Both the position numbers and the translations under genes were made by a program. 27,570 nt of DNA, from assembly GCA_937875275.1 (NCBI GenBank), contig CALNCC010000066.1, positions 1-27,570 on the forward strand, written 5' to 3'. This document shows, piece by piece, positions 7,063 through 15,556 of this stretch. Numbering within the stretch: position 1 is the first letter of the stretch; each line of letters opens with the position of its first letter. The notes below the pieces were generated by a model. It was not told where the DNA came from. It did no database searches and was given only the letters and a program-made list of their open reading frames with translations. Origin of the DNA: an uncultured Dysgonomonas sp. GTDB taxonomy: Bacteria; Bacteroidota; Bacteroidia; Bacteroidales; Dysgonomonadaceae.

Positions 7063-7182
7063 ATGAAAGAATGTTTCTTTGATTTGCTCGAAAAAAAAGA
7101 TGATGCTTGTGAGGTGAACGAAAAGACTTGCAAGGATTACATCGAATTAAAGGTTTCCCCAATGTTTATGAGAATAAGATAA
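7063..7182 (+). CDS. Possible 39-residue small protein
   Basis: The frame begins MKECFFDLLEKKDD and ends SPMFMRIR, with two further cysteines in the middle and many charged residues. An 18-codon frame (7010-7066, MKEVSLSIETQRMQIQQQ) ends by overlapping its start codon, an ATGA arrangement typical of coupled translation. The pair lies between a candidate promoter at 6989-6996 and a terminator-like hairpin at 7292-7330, which together look like a self-contained unit. No membrane segment or known motif was recognised. Random open frames of this size are common, so the call rests on context. Confidence 0.3.
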   Translation: MKECFFDLLEKKDDACEVNEKTCKDYIELKVSPMFMRIR

Positions 7183-7400
7183 ATCGAATGAGTATTATTA
7201 TATAGAAGCAGTTTTTGAGAAAACTGAGACTCGAAGTAATATATAACAAATTCAAAGTAATTGTGTAGTTTTGTAAAGTTTGTGTTAAGGTAAGTCATGT
7301 GGGCTGCGAAGTTCGTATGACTTTTTTTCTTTTATAGGGGCTTCATTGCAAAAAGTGGATCAAGCGGCTCTCGTTGAAAGAAAAGAATTATCTTTAGCAC
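7183..7400. other. Leader region before the histidine kinase
   Basis: This stretch holds a second -7-like box, TAGTTTTG at 7266-7273, the terminator-like hairpin at 7292-7330, and about 70 bases before the kinase start. No gene is visible and no riboswitch motif was recognised. Confidence 0.4.
7292..7330 (+). terminator. Terminator-like hairpin with T-run
   Basis: AAGTCAT (7292-7298) and ATGACTT (7317-7323) pair perfectly across an 18-base loop and are followed by TTTTTCTTTT. It would end transcription coming from the small unit upstream and insulate the histidine kinase gene. The stem is short, so strength is uncertain. Confidence 0.45.
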
Positions 7401-8555
7401 ATGAAAATTTTACGCAACAAGGTTCTCTCCCGATATTTTTTTATCCTTATCGCTATTCTCATAGCGGGAGGCTCTTTGTTCGTATCCAATTTTCTGGTAA
7501 AGGACTTGTCGAAAGAAGAACGCTCGAAAATTAAAATCTGGGCTGAAGCCACCAAAGAGGCTGCAACGATAGACGAAAATTCGCCGATGAACCTCATCAT
7601 TATCGACATTTTGCAAAGTAACAATACCATCCCTGTTGTTTTGTATGACAAGCAAGCAGACTCCTTTTCTTCGGTAAATATAGAATTGCCGGCAGGGGAT
7701 GATGAACAAGCCTTTCTCCGCAAACAAGCAGAGAAATTCGAAAATAGACATGAACCAATCATCGTCGATTTTGAAGATACAGAACAGTACATCTTCTATT
7801 ATGACGATTCTTACACGCTCAAGCATCTGCAATTATATCCGTATGTGCAATTAGCAATTTTGCTGATATTTATCGTCATCGCCATATTTGCCTTCCTCAG
7901 CACAAAGAAGATGGAGCAAGATCGCCTGTGGGTGGGACTGTCTAAAGAGACGGCACATCAACTCGGGACACCCATCTCCTCCCTTTTGGCATGGATAGAA
8001 TATCTGAGGCTGAAAGGCGTGGAGGAGAACATCGTAGACGACATGGAGAAGGATATCAATCGCCTGCAAATGGTAACAAATCGATTCTCGAAAATCGGAT
8101 CTATGTCATCCCTATCTCGAAAAGATATAAGACAAACGATAATGGATAGCATCTCCTACTTGGAAAAGCGTATGTCGAAAAGAATCGCATTTTCTTTCGA
8201 TTTCATCGACGAACCGACGTATGCCAATATCAACGAAGAGCTATTCGGGTGGGTAATAGAAAACTTAACAAAAAACGCGGTGGATGCGATGGAAGGGCAA
8301 GGATCTATCAGTTTTCGGATTACCGAAAACAGCGGTAGAATATGTCTCGACATACAGGACTCGGGCAAAGGAATCCCAAAATCGAAATTCAAAGAAGTGT
8401 TTGAACCGGGATATACTACCAAATCGAGAGGCTGGGGCTTAGGTTTATCGTTGGTTAAACGTATTATAGAATCGTACCATAAAGGAAAAATATATGTAAA
8501 ACACTCCGAGTCGGGAGTGGGAACAACATTCCGGATAGAACTGAAGAGAGCTTAA
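7401..8555 (+). CDS. Sensor histidine kinase
   Basis: A 384-residue membrane-bound kinase. A transmembrane helix at about 11-33 and another at 147-167 enclose a periplasmic sensor part of roughly 110 residues. The cytoplasmic part has an H-box (SKETAHQLGTPISSL) with the phospho-accepting His186, an N-box (WVIENLTKNAVDAM), a G1 box (IQDSGKGIP), an F-like stretch (FEPGYTTK) and a G2 box (GWGLGLSLVKRII). There is no recognisable HAMP domain between the second helix and the H-box. No response regulator gene is adjacent, so it is an orphan in this window and its signal is unknown. Its stop codon overlaps the stop of the convergent DUF3108 gene. Confidence 0.92.
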   Translation: MKILRNKVLSRYFFILIAILIAGGSLFVSNFLVKDLSKEERSKIKIWAEATKEAATIDENSPMNLIIIDILQSNNTIPVVLYDKQADSFSSVNIELPAGDDEQAFLRKQAEKFENRHEPIIVDFEDTEQYIFYYDDSYTLKHLQLYPYVQLAILLIFIVIAIFAFLSTKKMEQDRLWVGLSKETAHQLGTPISSLLAWIEYLRLKGVEENIVDDMEKDINRLQMVTNRFSKIGSMSSLSRKDIRQTIMDSISYLEKRMSKRIAFSFDFIDEPTYANINEELFGWVIENLTKNAVDAMEGQGSISFRITENSGRICLDIQDSGKGIPKSKFKEVFEPGYTTKSRGWGLGLSLVKRIIESYHKGKIYVKHSESGVGTTFRIELKRA

Positions 8556-9352
8556 TTCTCTATCGGGTGCAGATTACCCTTATAGCTTTTCAATACGGCT
8601 TGCGTAGAGCCGACTTTCAGTTTCGAATCTATCCTGACAGGCATTCGATTAGCATCATTAGTAATGTACACCTTCATCGCCTCTTCTTTGTCTTTGAAGG
8701 CATCGTCGCTGATACTGAGGATCAACTTTATACAGTTATACCGTTTTTTGTCGTTAGCCTTCATCCGCTCTGTTCCGGCATGCTCGACAATCATTTGCAA
8801 CTTACGTTTTCCCGACATAAATTCCACGACACGAGTATCACCTTTCTTCATTGTCGAATAGTCTAATGTGCGTGCATAGAAAACAACGCTGAGCATATCA
8901 TACACACAGTTTGAAGACGTTACCGTTTCGGCATATCTGAAAACCTCGTTCTTGTCTCGGCGAGTGTATATATTTGTCTTCCCGTTTTTGTATTTGTACG
9001 TTATCTTTTCTTTGGTGTAGTCGCCCCCTTCGTGAGCATCTTTATAGAAAGCGAGAGGAACCAACTTCTTGGTAAAATAGCTTGTTATTGTATCGTTTAC
9101 CGAGAACAATTTTGAGGCCGTTCCCGTAGATTGTGCTATCAGCTGCGCCTTTTGCACCTTCTGCCCGTCATAGTCGGCATCATCAACTCTCAATATTGAG
9201 AATCCGGCTTTCGGATTCAATATTCCCATCTTGAAATACAAATCGTAAGTTAGTTCTTCTCCCGACCGAAAAGAATTATTATCGATCTTACATTGAGCAT
9301 TCAATAGCTGACTACCGAGCAATATAACAATCAAAAATATATTTCTAAGCAT
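8552..9352 (-). CDS. DUF3108 family exported protein
   Basis: A 266-residue protein with a signal peptide (MLRNIFLIVILLGSQLLNAQ). The mature part has typical DUF3108 wording: FRSGEELTYDLYFKMG near the start, later YNCIKLILSISDD and RMPVRIDSKLKVGS. Members are predicted beta-rich periplasmic or outer-membrane-associated proteins of unknown function. A strong Shine-Dalgarno, AGGAGGT, lies at 9359-9365 six bases before the start codon, unusual in this phylum and supporting the start. It is 47 bp downstream of the Ig-like lipoprotein gene on the same strand, probably in one transcript, and converges on the histidine kinase with a 4-bp overlap centred on TTAA. Confidence 0.85.
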   Translation of the reverse strand: MLRNIFLIVILLGSQLLNAQCKIDNNSFRSGEELTYDLYFKMGILNPKAGFSILRVDDADYDGQKVQKAQLIAQSTGTASKLFSVNDTITSYFTKKLVPLAFYKDAHEGGDYTKEKITYKYKNGKTNIYTRRDKNEVFRYAETVTSSNCVYDMLSVVFYARTLDYSTMKKGDTRVVEFMSGKRKLQMIVEHAGTERMKANDKKRYNCIKLILSISDDAFKDKEEAMKVYITNDANRMPVRIDSKLKVGSTQAVLKSYKGNLHPIEN

Positions 9353-9399
9353 TGTTTTACCTCCTATCTTTATTCCAGCTCCACATCAATTCGAGAGAA

Positions 9400-11358
9400 T
9401 CAACGCAATCCCTGAACCCCCGAAAGACCTTGTGCCTGACTGCTCGTTCCTCGTTGCTGCGCCTGTGCAGCTTGATCTTTCTGGCGAGCCTTTTCTTCCA
9501 ACATTTGTATTTTTGTTTTTCTCGCCACCGGCTTATTCTTCGTTATTATCAATGGTTTCTGCTTTGCAAAGTCTGTCATATCTATTACCCACGCATCATC
9601 GAGTTCGATACTCCATTTAGCTCTTACGTCGAATGCATTACTGTAATAGCAAACAATTTCGGGCTGTGTACCTGTATAATAGTTTCCGGTGTCCCACTTA
9701 CCGTTATTGTTCTCATCAAGAATTACACGTGCATAATATTTCCCCGGAGGCAGATCGGCAAACATAAACAGATTATTTTTCACCAACGATCGCCTTACCG
9801 GTTGGTCTGTACCGTTCAGCAACTCTACGAAAGCCCGGGTTCCCTCCGGAATCCCCTCTATCATCATTTTTATGCTTCCATATTGATCTTTGGCTTTCAC
9901 TTTCATATTTGTTTTCATGCCCTTATTGAATAGACCATATAAACCGTAAACCGTTGCAGAGTCCATCGAAAAAAGATATTCTCCGCCATACGCCCATTCG
10001 TGTTTTACGAAATATTTGCGGGGATTGAGAGAATCCTGCACAACGTTGAAGTCAATAGCCGTTTCCACCGAGTCTTTCATCTGCACCAGCTTGACTACTT
10101 CTGCAAGATCGGTCGTTATAGGTTCTTCAAATTCGATTATAATATCACGGAATGTATCCCACGTAGAGGATATATTCGTTTGAATCTCCAAGAATTTCAT
10201 CAATTCTTCTTCGTCCTCCACTATCTCTTTTTTCTTTTCCTTTTTTTTCCGTGTCCGGTCAAAGAATTTCAACGTATCGGTCTTCCATACACTTCTATTC
10301 AGCGTGTCGGTTTGCAGATATGCCGTTTTCACCGTCAATGTATCTGTCTTTATCAGATTCTGATCTTTAATCCAATAAGTCAAACTGTCGTTCGTCAAGT
10401 TACGCTCCAGCACATACCAGTCTTCAGTCGCATCACCGCCCAGCAATTCGATTTGCGGAAGGACTGTCTTCGCACCAAAATAGTAGATCAGCTTGTTTGG
10501 TTGACGCTCATGTTTTTGGAGATATTCTCGCTGAAAATCAGGGGAGAAAGCTCGCAATGTAATATTATCAGGCAACAGTTTCGTATAGTTGACTTCAATA
10601 ATCGTGTCTATCTTGACGATCTCTTTTACCACAGATCGCAACGTGTCGTGCCTTACCGATCTCTCGGGATAAGGAACAATGACCGAGTCGAGAAACGCAA
10701 TCGTTGACGCCGGATTTTTGTACATAAAGTCTTTTGCCGGATCATCGAGGGCATACAGTTTGTATTCTCCGGGAGCAACACCCCGTATCGTAAACTCTCC
10801 CTTATCGTTCGTTCTCGATATGCGATCGAATCGAACCTTTGTAAATGCTGTATCGCTCTGGTTGGAATGCAATCCTACATATATCCCTTTCATGGGTTCG
10901 AGATTGTTTGCCATGAGCACTTTGCCCGACATACCCAACGAATCGACCACATCGCCTGTCGAAAAAGAAAGAGAGAAATTATCGAGAGGGTTATTCTCGT
11001 TCATATCCACAATAGCATCCGTAAAGTCTATCGTATAGGTCGTATTCGGAATCAAGGTATCGCGCAATGTAATGCTTACCTTCCGGTTGACGCCCATTAT
11101 CACCGGATTCTGCTTCTGTGGAGGGGCAATAATTACTTTCTCGGAAGGATTGAGAACATTCACGTTTTCATCAAATATAATCTCCATCTTACGGGTAGAC
11201 ACATTTGTCGCGCCTTGAACAGGCGACATCCTCACTACCTTAGGCGGCTCTACATCAGGGTCTCCACCCGACGGGCTTGCCATATTGGCGCATGAGTGCA
11301 AACCTGTAACTGCAAAACAGAAAAGGCACAGCCTGTATATCAGATTCTTATTTATCAT
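9400..11358 (-). CDS. Lipoprotein with N-terminal Ig-like (Big_5/SbsA-type) domain
   Basis: A 652-residue exported protein. The N-terminus ends in the lipobox LHSC, so Cys23 should be lipidated. Residues 38-135 (PPKVVRMSPVQGATNVSTRK, then IIFDENVNV and TIDFTDAIVDMNENN) form a Big_5 Ig-like domain. A transthyretin-like repeat follows (GEFTIRGVAPGEYKLYALDD), and a similar one near residue 565 (FADLPPGKYYARVILDENNNGKWD) carries a calcium-binding-like DENNNGKWD loop. The C-terminal 40 residues are rich in Gln, Ala and Lys. Such proteins are widespread in Bacteroidota and presumed to sit in the outer membrane; the exact role is unknown. It likely heads a two-gene unit with DUF3108. Confidence 0.85.
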   Translation of the reverse strand: MINKNLIYRLCLFCFAVTGLHSCANMASPSGGDPDVEPPKVVRMSPVQGATNVSTRKMEIIFDENVNVLNPSEKVIIAPPQKQNPVIMGVNRKVSITLRDTLIPNTTYTIDFTDAIVDMNENNPLDNFSLSFSTGDVVDSLGMSGKVLMANNLEPMKGIYVGLHSNQSDTAFTKVRFDRISRTNDKGEFTIRGVAPGEYKLYALDDPAKDFMYKNPASTIAFLDSVIVPYPERSVRHDTLRSVVKEIVKIDTIIEVNYTKLLPDNITLRAFSPDFQREYLQKHERQPNKLIYYFGAKTVLPQIELLGGDATEDWYVLERNLTNDSLTYWIKDQNLIKTDTLTVKTAYLQTDTLNRSVWKTDTLKFFDRTRKKKEKKKEIVEDEEELMKFLEIQTNISSTWDTFRDIIIEFEEPITTDLAEVVKLVQMKDSVETAIDFNVVQDSLNPRKYFVKHEWAYGGEYLFSMDSATVYGLYGLFNKGMKTNMKVKAKDQYGSIKMMIEGIPEGTRAFVELLNGTDQPVRRSLVKNNLFMFADLPPGKYYARVILDENNNGKWDTGNYYTGTQPEIVCYYSNAFDVRAKWSIELDDAWVIDMTDFAKQKPLIITKNKPVARKTKIQMLEEKARQKDQAAQAQQRGTSSQAQGLSGVQGLR

Positions 11359-11383
11359 TCTATTCGATTCTATCTAATTTGGA

Positions 11384-11391
11384 CAAAAATA
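11384..11391 (-). promoter_or_regulatory. -7 box for the lipoprotein-DUF3108 unit
   Basis: TATTTTTG on the minus strand fits TAnnTTTG exactly, 25 bp upstream of the lipoprotein start. A good -33 TTTG is not seen at the usual spacing. It supports a separate transcript from the dapB-lepB-wbqC group. Confidence 0.4.
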
Positions 11392-11447
11392 CAATGTTTT
11401 TAACGATCAAGATCAATACGGATAATAAAATAGTTTAAATGTAACCT

Positions 11448-12080
11448 TTATCCACCGGTTTGTCGAAGAATGAGACGACTCTCGTTCCCCATATTGAAAA
11501 GCAGGTCGATGATGCTTACATTCTCTACAAATCCGAATTTGCCTTCAAATACCTGATAATATTTTTGCGGTAGGAATATGCTGTCCGTCTCCCGCCAATC
11601 TATTTTAGGAGACATGGTATCCCGATAATTGGTATCGCCGCTATCAAAATCGAGTTTATAATCTTCGGTATATTTTATCGAACAATCTATGCCTAACAGC
11701 CGGAACAGCAAATCTCGTAATTGCTCGTTGAAATCGAATAAAAATTCAAACTTATTGTGGTAGAACGGGTAGAAATCGTCTTGATAATATTCAAAGAACG
11801 GAGAGGAATTATATGCCGAAACAATCGCATTCCAATGGATATGCTGCCAGTTGCCATGCTCGGATACCCGAATATCCCGAATAGGAATCTTGGCTCCCGA
11901 ACGGTGCTCGACGGGAACAGAAAGAGGAATGACTCCGTTGGACGAAACGATAGTGCACCGATTACGATACGATTGCTTTACATAGTTTTCGCAAGCTTCG
12001 ATGAAGACATCTTCACTATCTACAAGCTTTGAGAAATATTGTATCGGCGCTAAATATGCTGTTGAAAGATATATTGACAT
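11448..12080 (-). CDS. WbqC-like family protein
   Basis: A 210-residue protein beginning MSIYLSTAYLAPIQYFSKLV, the usual opening of the WbqC-like family (PF08889), with the further family features CTIVSSNGVIPLSVPVEH, HWNAIVSAYNSSPFFEYY and LLFRLLGIDCSI. WbqC was named from polysaccharide gene clusters, but the biochemical function is unsettled. Upstream in-frame codons (to 12137) lie inside lepB; I chose the ATG at 12078-12080, four bases after the lepB stop, which matches the family N-terminus. The close spacing and the shared order dapB-lepB-lepB-wbqC point to one operon. The protein is predicted to be cytoplasmic. Confidence 0.85.
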   Translation of the reverse strand: MSIYLSTAYLAPIQYFSKLVDSEDVFIEACENYVKQSYRNRCTIVSSNGVIPLSVPVEHRSGAKIPIRDIRVSEHGNWQHIHWNAIVSAYNSSPFFEYYQDDFYPFYHNKFEFLFDFNEQLRDLLFRLLGIDCSIKYTEDYKLDFDSGDTNYRDTMSPKIDWRETDSIFLPQKYYQVFEGKFGFVENVSIIDLLFNMGNESRLILRQTGG

Positions 12081-12084
12081 GTCG

Positions 12085-13071
12085 CTACTTTGCTTTAAAA
12101 AAAGACCGGTCTTCCTTCTCCAAGTTATACCACACAAAACGGAGCTTGCCTATTATGTTGCGAAAAGGGACAAACCCGAAAGTATTGGAATCTGCCCTAT
12201 TCTCCGAGTTATCGGACAACATCCAGTAATAATCATCGTCAAACGTATAGCTCTGCTGAGGAACAGAATCGAGATGAAGACTTCCGTCTTTAAATTCTCC
12301 TTTTTCGCCCAATTCTTCGAGAATTATTGTCTGGTAGCAAAGGCGGTTCTTTTCTGTCAGTGCAATAGTCATTCCCTTGTGTGGAACGATGAGGCTATAC
12401 CCTATCCTATCATCCTGTGATAGATATAACCGATGCGGCTCTTCCAATTCCTGATTGAGCAGATATGCTTCGTAACGATTGAGGTGAACCGTCAACTCTG
12501 CCCCTTCCTGGCTCACGTTGTTGAAGTCGATGGCATGTTTTCGCGCCACATTGCGTACTTCTTGGAGTGATGACGGAGCAAACAAATATTCTGACACAAG
12601 ATCGGGAGAAGGGATATACTCCCTCCCGTTGATACGATATTGCCCGTCGTGCCTAACAATAGTGTCTCCGGGCAGCCCTACACAACGGCTGACAAGCAGG
12701 CTTCGTTTATCCAGCGGTTTGTTCGTTTCCATCGGATTATTGAAAAGAACTATATCGTTCTGTTTCGCTCCCTTTGCCATAATTCTCTTATAAGGCAACT
12801 GCCCTAACGAAACATAAGATTTAATCCCCCAAATATTATCGAATGTAAACGGGATACTCAGTGGTGTCATCGGCAAACGTATTCCGTATGCGGTCTTATC
12901 TACAAAAACATGATCTCCTGCCAGCAATGAAGATTCCATTTGCCGGGAGGAGATCGTATATGATTCGATGAAGAATGTGCGCACAAAAAAGGCTATAAGC
13001 AAAGTTGTAAGAAGCACTTTGCTCCAAAACACAATATTGTTTCGCCTTCTTTCTGATGCTTTACGCGCCAT
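12085..13071 (-). CDS. Signal peptidase I paralogue lacking both catalytic residues
   Basis: This 328-residue S26-family protein has one N-terminal membrane helix (about 15-34). In the box that should carry the catalytic serine it reads ISSRQMESSLLAGD, with Gln44 where active enzymes have Ser before Met. In the box with the general-base lysine it reads LLVSRCVGLPGD, with Ser128 in place of Lys. The C-terminal box is SDNSENRADSNTFGFVP instead of GDNRxNSxDSRxxG. The fold seems intact and the frame is open, so it is a pseudoenzyme rather than a decayed gene. It lies 3 bp after the intact lepB in the same operon and may bind or regulate it, or handle substrates without cleavage. Function beyond that is not known to me. 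Confidence 0.85.
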   Translation of the reverse strand: MARKASERRRNNIVFWSKVLLTTLLIAFFVRTFFIESYTISSRQMESSLLAGDHVFVDKTAYGIRLPMTPLSIPFTFDNIWGIKSYVSLGQLPYKRIMAKGAKQNDIVLFNNPMETNKPLDKRSLLVSRCVGLPGDTIVRHDGQYRINGREYIPSPDLVSEYLFAPSSLQEVRNVARKHAIDFNNVSQEGAELTVHLNRYEAYLLNQELEEPHRLYLSQDDRIGYSLIVPHKGMTIALTEKNRLCYQTIILEELGEKGEFKDGSLHLDSVPQQSYTFDDDYYWMLSDNSENRADSNTFGFVPFRNIIGKLRFVWYNLEKEDRSFFKAK

Positions 13072-13074
13072 TCA

Positions 13075-14565
13075 TTATTGTTTATTGCCCTTGGTAAACA
13101 GGCGATTCCATCGGATTTTTCCGTCAAACCATCCTTTGTCTTTGTCTAACGATAACCAAACAACCATCGGCTGCCCTATAATGTGATCTTCGGGAACGAA
13201 TCCCCACATGCGAGAGTCTAACGATTTGTCGCGATTGTCTCCCATCATGAAATAGTAATCGTATTTGAATGTGTACGAGTCGGCTTGTTGTCCGTTTATG
13301 TACACTTTACCATCTTTATATTCAAACTCATTGCCTTCATAATTCTTTATGCAACGACGATATGCCGCAACTTTATAATCGATATCCGTATCGAACTTCA
13401 ATGTCGCGCCCTTAGCGGGAATCCATGTTGCAGGATAATCTCCCGGCATGCAATATCTTTCATAGTCGATAGGATAAATGGACGGTTGATAATATTTCAC
13501 TCCGCCAACTTCTCCTTTTCGTTTCAGAAATTCGTTGTACTTGATTATCTTTTTCACGTAAGGCTTCTTTGACAATTTCTCGATTTTCTCTTTTGTCAAC
13601 GGCACATTAGTATACAGAAAACCCCCATTGTTATTGACATTTTCCAATCCTAAACGAGCTATCGTCAGACTGTCTGTCGGCAATTCGTCCGATCCTATAT
13701 CTCTCCGGTCTTCCATGCTTATACCCAATTCATCGAGTAAAGTAGCAGTCAGTGCTGTACCTTCTGTCTGTACGGCATAGACCAATTGCATATTTTCGGC
13801 ATCGTGCACCAACTGCCCATCAATGAATGTACTGTCGTTGCGCATCTCTATGATTTCTCCCGGCAATCCCATACAGCGTTTCACATAATTGTCGCGCCTG
13901 TCGACCGGACGATAGGCTATTTCTCCAAACTGATTCTCGTTATTCTCTACTTGAGACCGTCCATATTCTTTTATCATAATATAATAGTCTCTGTTTGTCT
14001 GTTTCATCGCTACCGTATCGCCCGAAGGGTAATTGAACACAACGATGTCGTGCCTTTTCACTTTGCCTAATCCGGGGAAACGTTTATATTCTAATTGAGG
14101 TTTTTCGAGATACGACTTCGTGCCTATGATCGGGAAATTACTCTGCACAAGCGGAAATGAAAATGGAGTCATCGGCGAACGAGTACCATAACTCATCTTG
14201 TTTACACAAAGGAAATCTCCGACTAAAAGGGATTTTTCTAATGAAGATGTCGGTATCTGATAGTTCTGGCAGAAAAATGTGGTTATGATATACACCCCGA
14301 TAAGTGCAAAAAGAATGGCATCTACCCACTCCAACATTTTTCGGACGTGTGGATTCTTGGCATTCTTCCATCCGCTCCAGTTCACATACTTTGTTATGTA
14401 TATATCGATGAAAACAGGGATCATTATCAATACTGCATAGTAGCCTGTCCATATAGAAAACAGGACACAGCACACACTTGCCAATATTCCATATACCCAC
14501 TGACGGATACCGACTCTCTCACGTCTTTCCGTTCTTGTACTTTTTGCGTTTTCGTTTTTAGCCAT
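13075..14565 (-). CDS. lepB: Signal peptidase I (intact active site)
   Basis: A 496-residue leader peptidase that removes signal peptides from exported proteins at the inner membrane. Three hydrophobic segments lie within the first 100 residues. The active-site box reads IPTSSLEKSLLVGD with Ser108 as nucleophile, and the lysine box reads NYVKRCMGLPGE with Lys229 as general base. The final box GDNRDKSLDSRMWGFV is canonical. The protein is longer than the E. coli enzyme (324 residues) because of extra membrane helices and a roughly 150-residue insertion between the lysine box and the last box, a form common in Bacteroidales. It lies 8 bp downstream of dapB and just before the catalytically dead paralogue. 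Confidence 0.93.
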   Translation of the reverse strand: MAKNENAKSTRTERRERVGIRQWVYGILASVCCVLFSIWTGYYAVLIMIPVFIDIYITKYVNWSGWKNAKNPHVRKMLEWVDAILFALIGVYIITTFFCQNYQIPTSSLEKSLLVGDFLCVNKMSYGTRSPMTPFSFPLVQSNFPIIGTKSYLEKPQLEYKRFPGLGKVKRHDIVVFNYPSGDTVAMKQTNRDYYIMIKEYGRSQVENNENQFGEIAYRPVDRRDNYVKRCMGLPGEIIEMRNDSTFIDGQLVHDAENMQLVYAVQTEGTALTATLLDELGISMEDRRDIGSDELPTDSLTIARLGLENVNNNGGFLYTNVPLTKEKIEKLSKKPYVKKIIKYNEFLKRKGEVGGVKYYQPSIYPIDYERYCMPGDYPATWIPAKGATLKFDTDIDYKVAAYRRCIKNYEGNEFEYKDGKVYINGQQADSYTFKYDYYFMMGDNRDKSLDSRMWGFVPEDHIIGQPMVVWLSLDKDKGWFDGKIRWNRLFTKGNKQ

Positions 14566-14573
14566 CTTCTTCT

Positions 14574-15293
14574 TTAAAATTTAAGCATGTCTTTCATTCC
14601 CAAAAATCCACTCTTGCCTTTCGTAAACTCGGCTGCAAGTACTGCTCCCAAAGCAAACCCTTTACGATTTTTAGCATCGTGCTTTATACTGATAACATCG
14701 GCTTCCGATTCATAGAACACTTCGTGTATTCCGGGAACTTCTCCTTCTCTGATGCAATGAATAGCCAAATCCGAAGATGCTTCTTCGGATTCCAACTTCC
14801 ACTCTTTCTTGCGTTCCACATTGCCGATGATTCCTTCGGCAAGCGTTATTGCTGTTCCGCTGGGTGCATCTAATTTGTGTATATGGTGCACTTCCTCCAT
14901 TTTCACATCATAGGCAGGATAATTATTCATTATCTTGGCAAGATAGCTATTCAGCGCAAAAAAGATATTTACACCAAGACTATAATTAGACGCATAGAAA
15001 AATGTTTGCTTCCCATCTTTACAAGCTTCCTGCACTTCGCTCATATGTTCGAGCCAACCTGTGGTTCCCGCTACAACCGGCACATTCGCCTTAAAGCATT
15101 TCATATAATTGTCAAAAGCACTTGACGGCATAGAAAATTCTATCGCAACATCTGCACTCTTAAATTCCTCAGAGTCGAAAGCCGTATCGGCGTTATCGAT
15201 GTCTATAATAGACACAATCTCATGTCCCCTACTCTTGGCAATTTGTTCTATTTCATGCCCCATTTTCCCGTATCCAATCAATGCTATCTTCAT
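14574..15293 (-). CDS. dapB: 4-hydroxy-tetrahydrodipicolinate reductase
   Basis: DapB reduces 4-hydroxy-tetrahydrodipicolinate with NAD(P)H in the lysine and meso-diaminopimelate pathway, which feeds peptidoglycan synthesis. The N-terminal MKIALIGYGKMGHEIEQIA is the nucleotide-binding glycine motif. AGTTGW at about residue 79 and the catalytic and substrate-binding stretch EVHHIHKLDAPSGTA are present. At 239 residues it is the usual length for Bacteroidota. The open frame extends upstream for 57 codons to 15464, but that extension is hydrophobic, AT-rich and unlike the family, so the ATG at 15291-15293 is taken. It is the first gene of the dapB-lepB-lepB'-wbqC group. Confidence 0.95.
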   Translation of the reverse strand: MKIALIGYGKMGHEIEQIAKSRGHEIVSIIDIDNADTAFDSEEFKSADVAIEFSMPSSAFDNYMKCFKANVPVVAGTTGWLEHMSEVQEACKDGKQTFFYASNYSLGVNIFFALNSYLAKIMNNYPAYDVKMEEVHHIHKLDAPSGTAITLAEGIIGNVERKKEWKLESEEASSDLAIHCIREGEVPGIHEVFYESEADVISIKHDAKNRKGFALGAVLAAEFTKGKSGFLGMKDMLKF

Positions 15294-15399
15294 TCTTTTC
15301 AGTATTTTAATATCGTTTATATACATCTTCATAAAAGAATAAATAAAGTGAAATCTGAATAGATAGCTAACACCTTGATTATTCTTTATGTAAAGCATG

Positions 15400-15430
15400 C
15401 AAATATACATAAAACTTAGCTCGATACGAA
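15400..15430 (-). promoter_or_regulatory. Candidate dapB operon promoter
   Basis: On the minus strand TTCG (15427-15430), 19 bases, then TATATTTG (15400-15407) fit the Bacteroidota promoter with one mismatch in the -33 box. It would give a leader of about 100 bases before dapB. Confidence 0.4.
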
Positions 15431-15514
15431 TATATATTTCTAAATGGTAGTAATAAATAATCATAATATAACCCTGCCGGACAGGATATTTAAAAAAACT
15501 TCAATTAGTTTTTA

Positions 15515-15522
15515 TACCTTTG
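15515..15522 (+). promoter_or_regulatory. -7 box of the cutC-mnmG unit
   Basis: TACCTTTG matches TAnnTTTG exactly and lies 34 bp before cutC. An imperfect upstream element, TTTA, is at 15489-15492. A small stem CCTG-CCGGA-CAGG at 15473-15485 separates it from the divergent dapB promoter. Confidence 0.5.
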
Positions 15523-15556
15523 TTCCCTTATTTCTAACAGCTTAGATATAGATATA

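Noticed and set aside
9352..11295. Several long plus-strand frames (up to 235 codons)
   Set aside because: All are antisense shadows of the DUF3108 and Ig-like lipoprotein genes and have no start context or domain.
12081..12137. N-terminal extension of the WbqC-like protein
   Set aside because: It lies inside the preceding lepB-like gene; the ATG at 12078-12080 yields the usual family N-terminus.
15294..15464. 57-codon N-terminal extension of DapB
   Set aside because: It is hydrophobic and AT-rich, runs across a candidate promoter, and the family begins at MKIALIGYGKMG.
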